64,000 nucleotides of DNA from Isoetes taiwanensis (taxonomy: Eukaryota > Streptophyta > Lycopodiopsida > Isoetales > Isoetaceae). The position numbers and the translations under genes were made by a program. Under the pieces are notes generated by a model. It had not been told where the DNA came from. It saw only the letters and a list, made by a program, of their open reading frames with translations, and made no database searches. Of the stretch, positions 45,947 through 56,608 are shown one piece after another (the first letter of the stretch is position 1; every line of letters starts with the position of its first letter). The DNA is taken from contig JAJEKV010000044.1 in assembly GCA_021234155.1 (NCBI GenBank), forward strand, positions 11,924,803 to 11,988,802, read 5' to 3'.

Positions 45947-47009
45947 GCTATTGCATCAATTAGTGCTAAATGCATAATAAGAGCACAAGGCAATAGGTAG
46001 ATATATACACACATGACTATATAATCATTAATCCTGGCCTCGCCAAATATCCATTTTTATGGACACAATTATTAATGCCCATTAGCATTTAGAATTCAAG
46101 GTTTAGGGTTTGAGGTTTAAAGGTAGGGTTTTATAAGTTTATGTGTTTATCACATTGTCAATACAACCAATGGTTACAATTTACCAAATAACATAGTCAC
46201 TAAGGCTCGACATTGGTTTAGGGTTTGTACATCTTGTGTTGGATGAGGTTCACACATGGAGAATGATCAAACGACGAATGTCATGACAATGCATCAAGTG
46301 AATCTACACCCCGCAAAGATGGACCACACATTTATATATGTAATCTTACAAAACCTCATGAGGCAATTCAGCATATTCTTTGCATATTCTTTTGATACAT
46401 AAACACCATAAACATGATTTCCTTCCTTGCCCATTATGTTACATTGTTATTGGCCCATCCCTTGCTTGCTAGGTCTTTATTAGTTGTAGTGGCCTATGGA
46501 AGGACATTATCCATCGTGTTTTATACATATACACATTTTTTGATGTCATAAGATTGACATGTTATAGAAAAACAATCATATGTGCAAGTGATTTTCCTCC
46601 AAAATGCTTGGCTTAACATGTTACTAATGCTAATGTGATCAATCTCCAATTATTCAGGCCTTAGTTAACATGAAAATCAAGCTAACAAAGGACTTAAGCT
46701 TATTGGCCTATGCTATAAAGCCAAACAAAGGATCTATAAAAGCATTCACAAGTGCGGATGCACAAGTTTTGTAAATGTAGATACAACTATGTCAACAACA
46801 CATGTTTGATAAGCACCAAATAAATGTTAGTGGGTACATTATTCAAAATACAAATAAAAACATTATGAGGTTTACTAGATTAAGACGCAAAGTCTTCTGT
46901 TTTAAATACTGTTAGCAAAAGGTTTCATTTGGCAAAAAGGTTTGAAAATAAGAAAAGACAGTCTCCCAGGAGAAACAGATTCATGGTTTAGGTTTTGCTT
47001 TTCCTGCCA
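45947..47009. other. Upstream region of the PPR gene
   Basis: AT-rich. A short degenerate telomere-like run (ggtttagggtttgaggttt, 46101-46119) and 'ggtttagggtttg' at 46216 are present. No TATA element can be assigned with confidence. An in-frame stop at 46989-46991 bounds the PPR frame upstream. Confidence 0.35.
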
Positions 47010-49526
47010 ATGCGGCTCCTCTGGGCAAAGTGGCTGCCAGTTATACGCTCGGAAATCTCTGGCACCAGGTATTTTTCTAGGCTTCGTAAATCCGTCAAGA
47101 ATCGCCTCAAGAGATCTAGAACGTCAGCACCCAAAAGTTCTTCTAGGTTTAGTCTCAGAGATAGAAAACACAACCCAGGCAAAGATCAGGAGTCTAAACT
47201 TTGTCATGTTTCTTTACAAAAGGTATTGCAGATCCTGGAGGAGGATGATTGGGAGGTTATTCTGAGCGAATTGCTGAAGAAAAAAGGTGGGATTTTGAGT
47301 ACAGATTTAGTTGGTGATGTTCTTAATCATTATAAAGACGGTATTGCATGTGCCAAGTTCTTTGATTGGATTGGTCACCAGGATGGTTACCGGCATTCTG
47401 TGTATACTTACAACTGTCTATTCAATTGTTTGGTTAGGTTTGGGAAAGAGCATTTGGCTTTGCAATATTTTGATCAGATGTGCCAGGCTGATTATAATCT
47501 GGATTCTTGGACACATGGATTCATCATACATGCCTTATGTAAAACTGGTCAGTTGGATAAGGCATGTCGCCATTTAGAAGCAATGTCTGAGTGCGGATGG
47601 GTCCCAAACACTGTAATTTATAATACATTGATTAGTGGCCTCTGTAAAGAAGGGCGCAGAAAGGATGCACAAAGGTATTTCAAGCAGATGCTTGGACCAG
47701 ACGTTGTGACCTACAACACTTTGCTTGATTGTCTATGCAAAGACAATAAATTGGAAGAGGCTATTCAGCTACTTGATGCTATGGTAATGAAGGGCCATAT
47801 TCCTGATTCTATCACATACAACGTACTTGTTAATGGCTTCTGTAAGGAAAACAAAACAGACGTGGCCTATAATTTTTTTGAAATGCTGGTAAGAGGGAAA
47901 GGAACGGAGCCAGATCTGGCTAGTTGTAATGCCCTCTTTGATAGTCTATGCAAAGCAGGAAAGTTTGACCTGGCCTGCAAAGTATATGACACGATAGTGG
48001 ATAAGGATGTGGTCAAGGACAATGGGCCTAAAGGCCCATTTGATAAGATCGTTTCTGAGGGTACTGTGCCTAATGTGGCTACTTTTAATATTCTGTTCAA
48101 TCACCTTTGTAAGGAACAACGTTTAGATGAAGCCCTCACATTTTTCAACAAATTAATATCAAGAAGAATAGCTCTTGACATAGTCACTTACAATACGTTG
48201 ATTGATGGACTGTGCAAAGCAAAGCGGCTTGAGGATGCTCGCAAGCTATTTCAAGAAATGCGTAATAGCAAGATTGCACCTAGCACAGTCACATATAGCA
48301 TTTTGATGGATGGATTATGTAAAGCTGGTAGGTTAGAAGAGGCACAGGTATTGTTCAAAGACATGATTGGTGAAGGTTTTTCTGCAGATACAGTGAGCTA
48401 CAGTATACTCTTGAATAGCTTATGCAAGGCAACCAAAGTTAAAGAGGCATATGAAGTCCTTGAGATTATGAACGAGAAGGGTTGCACTCCAAATGTCGTT
48501 ACATATAATAGCCTCGTTGATGGATTGTGCAAGGTAAATAGGTTGGTTGATGCAAAAAACCTTGTCAGAAGCATGACTGAAAAGGGATGTGCTCCTGACA
48601 TGATCACCTATAGCATCATTATCTGTGCTCTTTGCAGAGGTAATGGGGCTGAAGAAGCCAGAGGATTGCTCGAAGAAATGCTTCAGAAAGGTCCAACCCC
48701 AGATGCCTCTACATATAATACAATTATAAGTGGGCTTTGTAAGATGAAGAAAATAGAAGAAACACTTACTTTTTTTGGAGCAATGCATGAACATGGAACT
48801 GTTCCAGATGCTTTCACGCACAATATTCTTCTCAATAGTTTGTGCAAGTTTGGAAAGGTAGGAAAAGCATATAAATTCTTTATGTCAATAATCAATGATA
48901 ACTGTTCAGTGGATGTGGTGACTTTTAACATTATGATTGATGGACTTTGCAAGATCAGACAATTGGAAAATGCATTAGACATACTGCATCATATGAATCT
49001 GGGGGGAAATGCCCCCAATGTAGTGACTTATAGTACTATCATCAGTGGTCTATGCAAATCTGGTAAGATAGGTCAAGCTTGTAGTCTTTTCGATGAGATG
49101 GATCGTGCTGGTATTCTTGCTAGTATAACAATCTTCAATAGCCTCATTGATGGTTTTTGCAAGTCTGGTAAGGTGTCTGAGGCACATTCTTTCCTAGAAA
49201 AGATGGTCGCTAAGGGTATCACACCAGACGTGGTCACCTATAATATCCTCTTGAATAGCTTTTGCAAGTTGGGCCAAGTTGAAGATGCATATAGGCTCTT
49301 CAAGGGAATGGCTTATAAAGGGTGCTATCCTAGTGTGGTGACCTACAACACATTAATAGGTGGGTTCTGTAAAGTAATGAGGATGGAGGATGCACAGAAA
49401 ATTTACCAGCACATGCTGGAGAAAGGATGTTCTCCTAATGAAGCTACACATAAAATCCTTGTTAATGGATACAGAAACGCAGGGCAAGTTGAGAAAGCAG
49501 AAGGTATATTGCAAAGAAAGTTATGA
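47010..49526 (+). CDS. P-class pentatricopeptide repeat protein, organelle-targeted
   Basis: Intronless 838-codon frame. ATG 47010 is the first in-frame ATG after a stop at 46989. Residues 1-60 are basic and hydroxylated (MRLLWAKWLPVIRSEISGTR), as in a mitochondrial or plastid presequence. From about residue 125 roughly 20 P-type repeats run to the C-terminus with the signature (V)VTYNTLIDGLCKAGR...A..LF.EM...G..PD. Repeat 3 is four residues short and repeat 6 carries an extra 18 residues (KDVVKDNGPKGPFDKI). There is no E or DYW domain, so it is expected to bind RNA for stability, splicing or translation rather than editing. The residue 5/35 pairs are mostly N/D, N/N, S/D and S/N. It is clean of stops and well conserved, so it is probably functional. 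Confidence 0.92.
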   Translation: MRLLWAKWLPVIRSEISGTRYFSRLRKSVKNRLKRSRTSAPKSSSRFSLRDRKHNPGKDQESKLCHVSLQKVLQILEEDDWEVILSELLKKKGGILSTDLVGDVLNHYKDGIACAKFFDWIGHQDGYRHSVYTYNCLFNCLVRFGKEHLALQYFDQMCQADYNLDSWTHGFIIHALCKTGQLDKACRHLEAMSECGWVPNTVIYNTLISGLCKEGRRKDAQRYFKQMLGPDVVTYNTLLDCLCKDNKLEEAIQLLDAMVMKGHIPDSITYNVLVNGFCKENKTDVAYNFFEMLVRGKGTEPDLASCNALFDSLCKAGKFDLACKVYDTIVDKDVVKDNGPKGPFDKIVSEGTVPNVATFNILFNHLCKEQRLDEALTFFNKLISRRIALDIVTYNTLIDGLCKAKRLEDARKLFQEMRNSKIAPSTVTYSILMDGLCKAGRLEEAQVLFKDMIGEGFSADTVSYSILLNSLCKATKVKEAYEVLEIMNEKGCTPNVVTYNSLVDGLCKVNRLVDAKNLVRSMTEKGCAPDMITYSIIICALCRGNGAEEARGLLEEMLQKGPTPDASTYNTIISGLCKMKKIEETLTFFGAMHEHGTVPDAFTHNILLNSLCKFGKVGKAYKFFMSIINDNCSVDVVTFNIMIDGLCKIRQLENALDILHHMNLGGNAPNVVTYSTIISGLCKSGKIGQACSLFDEMDRAGILASITIFNSLIDGFCKSGKVSEAHSFLEKMVAKGITPDVVTYNILLNSFCKLGQVEDAYRLFKGMAYKGCYPSVVTYNTLIGGFCKVMRMEDAQKIYQHMLEKGCSPNEATHKILVNGYRNAGQVEKAEGILQRKL

Positions 49527-49549
49527 TTCACTCCCCTCATGATGTATAG

Positions 49550-49815
49550 ATGAAACAACGGATGAGAGCGTCTTGTTGTTACGCCTATAATATCCAGTTC
49601 TTCAAGGGGTTGGGTATGAAGGATGCTTTTCAAGTGTGATAACCTGGAGACATAATAGCTCAGTTCTGTAAAGTAATGAAAGGTGCCCAGAAAATTTTTC
49701 AAGATATGCTGGAGAAAGGATGCTCTAATGAAATTACACCTAAGATTCTTGTTGATGGATAGATAAAGCAGGACAATTGAGAATGCAGGTGGTGTATTGG
49801 CAGAGAAAACTATGA
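49550..49815 (+). pseudogene. Decayed tandem copy of the PPR gene 3' end
   Basis: Just after the PPR stop, the sequence repeats the last two and a half repeats with stops and gaps: 'taatatccagttcttcaagg', 'tcagttctgtaaagtaatga', 'gcccagaaaatttttcaaga', 'tatgctggagaaaggatgct' and 'gattcttgttgatgg' match 49240-49520. It is a partial tandem duplication that now lies in the 3' UTR or flank. Confidence 0.8.
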
Positions 49816-51121
49816 ATCACTTGAACATACTTTGGAACTAAGGTGGATGACATAATGCAGGATCTGAAATTTCAACTGTGTACCTGTGGCCTTATAAAGG
49901 CACCTGCGGATAGGCAAATTTCTAAACTGCCTTGATTCATTTTAAGCTAGTCTAGCTTTCTACACGAATACAACACCTAGGAAATGTATCCTCCTGCACT
50001 TCCTGATAAAAATGTGACCTGTTTATTTGTACATACATTAACTCTTGAAGCTATGGGGACACACGGTGCCGAGAACGGAGATGGTTAAGCTCTTTGCCTG
50101 GAAGCATTGGCCGCCATATTAGTATGGAAGCACTTCTCCAATGTTTTTTGGTTGACATTAGCTTATCCCTTTACAATTTCTGTTCAACAGTTAATTTATA
50201 TCGAGTTTCCTGCCGTTGACTGAGTTGATCATGAAGAGCTAAAACATCTTCCAGACACTGACAGAGATATTCTGGATGCAATTTATACAAGCTTCAAAAT
50301 GAGGCTTAGTAACATGATGTAACATTATTGTTTTGATGTAATATTACTTCTTTACACCAAGAAAGAACTGTGGGGCTATGGGACAAAACTCATGCATATC
50401 AGTTCTACATTGCTGTATGGTTTTTACCTTATATTGCATATGATCACAAGAAACAGGCAAAAAAAAGGGCTCTTCGTAATAAAGTGCCAAAGCATATCCC
50501 TCTAGAGTTTATATCATAGACAGGATTGCAGAATTACAATATTAACGTTGACTTATGGTGAAGTTTGAGTTTTCTTTTTTTAAGGACTTGAAGTTTGAGT
50601 TATGCTTATAAGTATACTTAGTTCTCTACTCTATCACATCTGTTGTCCTGGTCAGTCTCAAAGCTTTTCCATCTTAAGGCATTTTTGGCTATATTATTTG
50701 GGGGAAACTTCCTTATCTTATCCTTATAGTTGTATATTGTTGCCCTTTTTTTGGTTGAAAATGCTTTTCTACAATTTTCATATAGTGTCAACATGTTTTT
50801 GTTCTAGTATCTACTTTCATTATTTACAAAGGATTTCCTTCTCGAGGCAAGTTTTAAACCTAGAATGGCGGGACTACCTAGGGATCCCATAAATTGATTT
50901 ATTTTCATGGAACTTAAAAATATAATTAGATTCAATTTATATTCTTTGAATACAAAGTCTACCATTCATTGAACCATGTGCAATGGCATACAAATAAATG
51001 CTTTCTAATATAAATTTTATCATTAATTGTGTGTAAATGAACCATGTGCAATTGCGTGTATTACAAATAAATGCCTTCTAGTATCTTTGAGAAAGAAAGT
51101 CACAGGTAACGGTATAGATAA
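49816..51121. other. Intergenic, nothing recognised
   Basis: No coding domain. Contains two near-identical 'gtgaaccatgtgcaatggc(g)ta' phrases (50970 and 51039) in an AT-rich stretch. The first few hundred bases probably include the PPR 3' UTR. Confidence 0.35.
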
Positions 51122-51129
51122 ATAGCTTA

Positions 51130-51131
<2 letters not shown>

Positions 51132-51172
<41 letters not shown>

Positions 51173-51466
51173 AAGGCAAGTTTGTATTTATAATAATAGA
51201 TGGTACAGAAACCTTATTTAAGACCCTCAAATGGGCCAAATGGGAAGGATTATACCCAAAAACAACTATTATGACATTTAGTACAACACACAGGCATTCA
51301 ATACTCTATATGAACTCCTGCTCAACTTCTTCCCTCCAATATCAGTATTATAGAGGACCACTATTCCTAATTCAGTGCTAAAGAATGTGGTCGTCCTCTT
51401 CCCACACTAGGAAGTTCTATAGGAGTAGGACTTCTCACTTTCTTGAATCCCTTTGTAGAACTTCTC
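51132..51466 (-). mobile_element. 5'-truncated LINE, 40-T tail, 10-bp TSD
   Basis: A 40-T run (51132-51171) followed by gaaggcaagtttgtatttat is a reversed LINE 3' end with poly(A). The target duplication ATAGCTTATC is perfect: 51122-51131 and 51467-51476. The 335-bp insert has no RT sequence. The tail CTTGCCTTC-poly(A) is shared with the plus-strand tail at 60694. The long tail and perfect TSD suggest a recent event. Confidence 0.88.
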
Positions 51467-51600
51467 ATAGCTTATCATATGATATAGACATAAAATAAAA
51501 AGGCATAAACTATACATATAGTAATTACATGCTTTCTTTTCTAATATCTTGAAAGGAAGTCTTAGAATTAGCATGGGTAGCTTACCAATGAAGCATGCAA

Positions 51601-51795
51601 TTACTTCTTCAGCTTTGAGTAATTTGTGGAACATGGCCGCGTACAATCTGCAACTATGGCAGCCTTCACCTTGCCACGTTTAGGGGGCAACTGGCTACGA
51701 TTTTCTCCCTTATTATTACCACCCTTACCGCTATTGTCCTTGCTTGAGTTTTGGGTCACAGGGAAGCAAGGGGAGCATGTTGGAATTAGCCCCAT
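51601..51795 (-). CDS. Possible small protein or terminal exon, unrecognised
   Basis: A 64-codon minus-strand frame with ATG at 51795 reads NSSKDNSGKGGNNKGENRSQ then LPPKRGKVKAAIVADCTRP. The LPPKRGKVKA block resembles a motif seen in some small plant proteins of unknown role, but this is weak. No upstream exon is visible, and a young LINE insertion lies 135 bp downstream. It may be a gene fragment. Confidence 0.25.
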   Translation of the reverse strand: MGLIPTCSPCFPVTQNSSKDNSGKGGNNKGENRSQLPPKRGKVKAAIVADCTRPCSTNYSKLKK

Positions 51796-51829
51796 ATCTT
51801 CAGTGCAAGGTCTTATGAAGTGAATCAAC

Positions 51830-52623
51830 CACTAGTGCCAATCTGTTTCGTCTAGTTTCTGGTGGTTCTTGCTAGTATATGAGTTCATTTTATAGACCAA
51901 CACAACATTGTTTATGTTTATCATGTCGTCAAAGAATGGCATGTCTATCTCGGAATATTGAAATGATGAATGTAAGCTATTTTCTACAACGAAATCATTG
52001 TATTTGCTTTTTGACCAGCCTCATCATTTTATAAGTGATTGCTAGAGACTACTTTCTATAATAAAATCATGGTATTTGCTTTCTTGACCGGTCTCAATCA
52101 TTTTCTTATCCACGAGTCCCAAATATTGAAAGAAAAACATATAGATGTAGAGGAGATTTAACACGTTTGCAATATCCGAATCGAAAATATTCATACCAAT
52201 GCAACGTGCTCATCAGACACAACTCTCAATGTCGAAACTCTTTGTCGGTTGTAGTTCCCCACAAATATAATCAAATAACATTTGGTGGCTAAAGCCTTTT
52301 TTTTACCCCTCAAGTTATTAAGACAAACATCATGGCCGGAATGGTGGGTGGACGTCAATGCTTAGGTTAGCACTTTAGTATAGAACACTTCTTGCATCGG
52401 GATTGTCATTTCTCATTTGTCACAATTCATTATGTATTCTAAACATAATTTTGATTTTCTCCCCGTCGTCAATTAATTGTCTTTATTTTTTTCCTGAAAT
52501 CCGCCGCTATCTTCTCCCAGAACTCGACGCCTGGGCTGGGGTTTGGCTCGTTTTTTATAGAAAGGAATTTTGCGTCGAACCTGACTACCGGTAATAAATA
52601 GATGGACATGTGTCGTTCTTGGA
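51830..52623. other. Intergenic, nothing recognised
   Basis: AT-rich. 'attttctacaacgaaatcat' (51983) and 'actttctataataaaatcat' (52051) form an imperfect 70-bp direct duplication with flanking 'ggtatttgctttcttgacc'. No gene. Confidence 0.35.
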
Positions 52624-52807
52624 CCTTAACACACTGCCCCTCAAGTTTATAGTGATCCAACGGTTCAGATCAATCTTGATCAGTGTGTTAATGGAGCTAT
52701 AACACACTACTACTCCATAACACCCTAGGGTGTTATCAAATGGACGGATCCAGATCAATGTTGATGGTGATCGGATGGTCCAAAACTCTCGGGGCAGTGT
52801 GTTAAGG
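52624..52807. mobile_element. 184-bp foldback/MITE-like element
   Basis: Perfect 17-bp terminal inverted repeats: CCTTAACACACTGCCCC (52624-52640) and GGGGCAGTGTGTTAAGG (52791-52807). The inner arms continue with imperfect pairing around gatccaacggttcagatcaa. The loop holds more palindromes (agtgtgtta...taacacact; aacaccctagggtgtt). A TA dinucleotide could be the target duplication if the element starts at ACACACTG, which would fit a mariner-like MITE. It encodes nothing. Confidence 0.7.
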
Positions 52808-54827
52808 GCGATAATGCCCTGGCCCTCGGGTGTTACTTCATTCAAAAAAAAATTTGGCCCATCAATTTTTCAGTAACACCCTCGGGCCACATTTACACCT
52901 TATCTCCAATTAAGGCAAGATCTCAACAAGTTTGGTTTCTTACTTCCTTTCAGTTTTCTCGATGTGTCCCCTTTTTTCACATATTGCAGCAATCTTTTAA
53001 TCTTAGAGTGGTATGAGAAAAGCTTTAGCTGAATCATATAAAAATTTTGGTTCTTCTGGGCTTTACTTAACAACAGAAACAAGCAAACGGAGACCCATCA
53101 AGAACAGAAACATCAAACAGATAGCCATAAAAAACAGACCCATCAGGAACAAAAAGAAACAAACAGAGACAATTTTTCAATTAGACTTCAATCGGCAATA
53201 GGCTCTTTCTATATCTAGAGGAGCAGAGCCAGGAGGTGTTTTGTTCCACTCTCAAATTTGATTTTGCTCAAATTTTTGTCTGGAAGCATCTATTATTTCG
53301 CCTCCATGAAATTGCTATAGACCAGGCGATGCATCTTGCTGCCAATTCAGATCCTATTGCCATCATGATCAGAAGAGGTTTTCCCTCTTAGTTTTGATCC
53401 ACCCAATTGGATCCAACCACGTGGACCCGTGAGTTCAATGGTCCCATATTTTCTTACCAACCACTAATATTCTAATTATAATACTAGGTGATATATGAAA
53501 CATTATTTATGAAAAAGCATCTCCTATTGCGCTTTCAGAGTGGTGTGGTGTTGCCACAGTCATTCCTAAGCAACATTTGTCATATGGATATTTTTTGGGC
53601 TTGCAGTTATATCTCGCAATAAGAAACGTAAAATTTAGAAGTTTAAATAGGCCCTTTAATTTTCGCGTAGTTGTCAAAATAAAATTAATGCACATGTATT
53701 TTTGTATTTGTCAAAATGCCATTCCTAAGGTCATGAAATAAAGATAAAGTTTAGTCTAATATTTTTCACAATAACCTATAATCACAATAATCTTCTGGAT
53801 ATCGAAATATTCTAATCTAATCCCTGTTATACTTTGTGCAATTGGTCTCGTTGGACGATAAAAAGTTTATTCTATCCTATTCTATTCTTATCTTTTTGGT
53901 TGGTCGTCCATGCTCCTGCTCTATTCTTCCTCTATTTTTCAACCGCCCATCCTCTACTTTGCAAGTTAGAAATATGACTATGCAATATAGAGAATAGTCA
54001 TTTGGAGGGACCTTGAGAACAGGAATGATTTTGGGGGAACTTATTCTTTGGATTTCTAACATTCCCAACTTTTTGACAGCATTTGACGTCCTACACGTGT
54101 GATGGTAGATTTGTATTTTTTTGTATTTTTTTTTTTTCTTTATAGCAAAGTCATCCACCATATGTTATTCTTAGCGCCAAGAGCTTTGCTGCATAGAAAT
54201 AAACCTCATAGGTCATTTGCCATAACCTTCTCATATCATGCAGTTTGCACATTCATATTGCGGGAGGGGTTTTCCCGCATGGTTGGGACTATGATTCCTG
54301 GCACGTATTGTATAGAAAATCGTATATTTTGCCATGTTTGAGTAGCTTAATTGCACTTTGAAGGTCAAATTTCTATTTTGGAGTGATTTGGATGGGTTTT
54401 GTTCCAATGGTTCAAAACAAAAAACATTTCTAGCTAGTTTTAGAATGGGAAGAACGTAGACACGATAGATTTACTCTGTTTTCATGCCCCAGACTGGGAT
54501 GTGATGGTAGTCGTAGATTTACAGCGATGGAATGAGCTTCATCTCCTTTCCTGTCTGAAGGCCGGCTACAGAGTGTTTTTGGCCGGTTTGCTCTCTGTTT
54601 GGTAGTGTAGACCAACTTGAGAGGCCAAAGAAGCAATGGTTTATTCTGTTGTCAAAGATGGAATTTTACACCACTGAGTCTGGCTTACTACGAGGTAAGG
54701 CAAGAGAGAAGCAAATTGCAAGTTTATCTTAGCTAACCTGGCTATTCGGAATCGTTCACTGCCTGTGGTTTTTTTTCAGATTGAGGCAAAGCACAGCTTT
54801 GGAGCTCTAGTGAAGCCATTGCAGCCT
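52808..54827. other. Intergenic with minor repeats
   Basis: Immediately after the foldback element, ggccctcgggtgttac (52821) and gtaacaccctcgggcc (52872) form another imperfect inverted pair. Beyond that no domain is seen on either strand to 54.8 kb. Short frames are shadow or low complexity (poly-T at 54117-54137). Confidence 0.35.
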
Positions 54828-54844
54828 GGAGGTTCGAATCCTCC
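54828..54844 (+). other. Isolated tRNA T-arm-like hairpin (Pol III B-box match)
   Basis: ggagg-ttcgaat-cctcc forms a perfect 5-bp stem and contains GGTTCGAATCC, an exact B-box. There is no acceptor, D or anticodon arm upstream, so no tRNA gene is called. Confidence 0.4.
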
Positions 54845-54880
54845 GACCCCAAACCCTGAATCGAGCTACGATAGGGCTTC

Positions 54881-55096
54881 AGGCCTGTCTGACGGTCTGT
54901 GTATGCAGAGCAAGGTGGAGACGGAGATGGGTTTCTTTATTGTTTATTCTGAACCGTTGGAAGTGGCAGGGAGATTTGCTGAATTTTAAGGCCTGTCTGA
55001 TGATCTGTGAATGCAGAGCAAGGTGGAGACGAAGACGGGTTTCTTTATTGTTTGTTCTGCACTGTTAGAAGTGGCAGGGGGGAAGTGAATTTTAAG
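54881..55096. repeat. 108-bp tandem duplication
   Basis: Units start at 54881 and 54989 (aggcctgtctga...), sharing gcagagcaaggtggagacg, gggtttctttattgttt and agtggcaggg. Confidence 0.85.
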
Positions 55097-55915
55097 GCCT
55101 TGTTAGGCCAATGGTTGTTTCTGTTTGATGTGCACCATTGTGATTTTCATGGGGTTATGTGAAGAAAAATTATGGGCCTTCGATCTGGCATAACGTGGGG
55201 AATATTCTTCCCATCTAGGGCCAGCAACAAAACTTTGGAACATCCCATAAAGATATAAAGAAGGAAGGAAAGTTGCAATTTGGATGCCTTTCAAAGTTCA
55301 TTGCCACATCATACTATTGTAGAAAAAGGAGGGATGCTTAAAAGGCACATCTATGACAATGTATGGTGGCATGGCATGGAATCTGGGGAGTGTCCTAGAA
55401 TCATGACCCAATTCCAGGTAGCCACAACATGGTAACTGGGCCGCAATGATTTGCCGCCAGATTTACCTTCGAATTACCTGCTGAGCAGAATCGCCGTGCC
55501 ATTTTCCATAAAAGAGGCGAAACGAGAGAGGCGAAACGAGCGAGCCAGTTTCCATGTTGAGATGGGCACATCTCATGCACTTAGTTCTCGCAGTTAGTTC
55601 TCACCTCAGTTACTGACTATAATGGTCAAATCCTACGAAGACAGTTGGTGTCTTAGTGCAAACTCCAGAGGCAAAAATTGAGATGGGAGTTGAGGTGGGA
55701 GTGCAAACTATAACAAATGCTACAAAATCTATTAAATAAAGCTTGAATATAAGCATGCATTTCTCAACGCAAAAAAGATTAGTACTACCTAATCCAATGC
55801 AAATGCCTCCAACACGGACTTTAAAGCCTTATCTTACATTTTTAGAACATGCCAGGCGCAGCCCTATGGGCAAGCTAAGTTTTGCAAAAATCAACTGTAC
55901 ATATATACAGGCAAG
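55097..55915. other. 3' flank of the small minus-strand gene
   Basis: No domain recognised. Bases nearest 55916 probably form the 3' UTR of the minus-strand gene. 'aggcgaaacgaga' is duplicated at 55513-55540. Confidence 0.3.
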
Positions 55916-56496
55916 TTACAGAACAAGGAGGTCACTAATGTCACGCCTGCAATTTTTACAAACAGAAATTGTCTAAATTATGAAGACTGGTAGATGAATG
56001 TTATTCTCTTCGTAACATCCTGCCCTCTGCTTTGTAGAAACAGTGTAAATGCTATATACTTACTTCATCCGGTCATCAAGAACATGCACGCTATTGGCTG
56101 CATCAGAATATGGCCTACCAATTTGTAACCCTAAAACAGGTTCATTTGATACCTCTTCTTCAGTTTCGCATTCTTCTTCTAGCTCATCATACAGCCTACG
56201 AGTTGAAGCTTTAACAAGTTTCACATGTCCTAAGCAGAAACTGAAGCAATGTAAACCAGGCTTCGTAGATTGTAGCAAGCAGGAAAAAAAAAGGGGCAAA
56301 AAAGAAGCTTACTTGCACGGCGATGTTTGGTTCTGGCCACCAATTTTTGGACATCTCGTTTTGATCGGCCGGTGACGGCCATGCAAACAACTGGACAACA
56401 CAAACCACGAGATTTTCTAGATAGAGTGCCAAAGTTCATACCCGGCGAAGAAACCTCTGGTTCGCAGGCGATCAGGGCAGCCATGTCCAGCGACAT
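55916..56496 (-). CDS. Small three-exon gene, unknown, probably plastid-targeted
   Basis: Exons 56496-56313, 56229-56064 and 55946-55916 join with correct phases at GT-AG sites (donors caa|gtaagc and gaa|gtaagt; acceptors gcttag and ttgcag), giving 126 aa. The N-terminus (MSLDMAALIACEPEVSSPGM, then SRKSRGLCCPVVCMAV) looks like a plastid transit peptide with a possible cleavage site near VCMA-V. The mature part is basic (TGRSKRDVQKLVARTKHRRA, HVKLVKASTRRLYDELEEEC), then acidic, and ends DDRMKRDISDLLVL. I do not recognise a family. Phase consistency, good splice sites and a plausible targeting peptide support a real gene. The start could also be Met 5 of this model. Confidence 0.55.
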
Positions 56497-56608
56497 GCAA
56501 CGGTCGAAGGAGCCCAAAATAAAATGGCCTCCAATTCTAGGGTTCCTTCCATTCTAGGGTTCTTCTAAAAGCGCATTCATTTTCATTCAACTAGTGAGCC
56601 AAATTCAA
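56497..56608. promoter_or_regulatory. 112-bp bidirectional intergenic promoter region
   Basis: It separates the start codons of two head-to-head genes. It carries two CTAGGGTT motifs (56537-56544, 56554-56561), close to the plant telo-box (AAACCCTA on the other strand), within an 'attctagggttc' duplication. UTRs must overlap this space. No TATA box is evident. Confidence 0.45.

Noticed and set aside
46095-46230. Telomere-like ggtttaggg motifs
   Set aside because: Only two or three degenerate units; not an interstitial telomere array.
54781-54850. tRNA gene suggested by a perfect T-arm
   Set aside because: No acceptor stem partner, D-arm or anticodon arm fits within 100 bases upstream.
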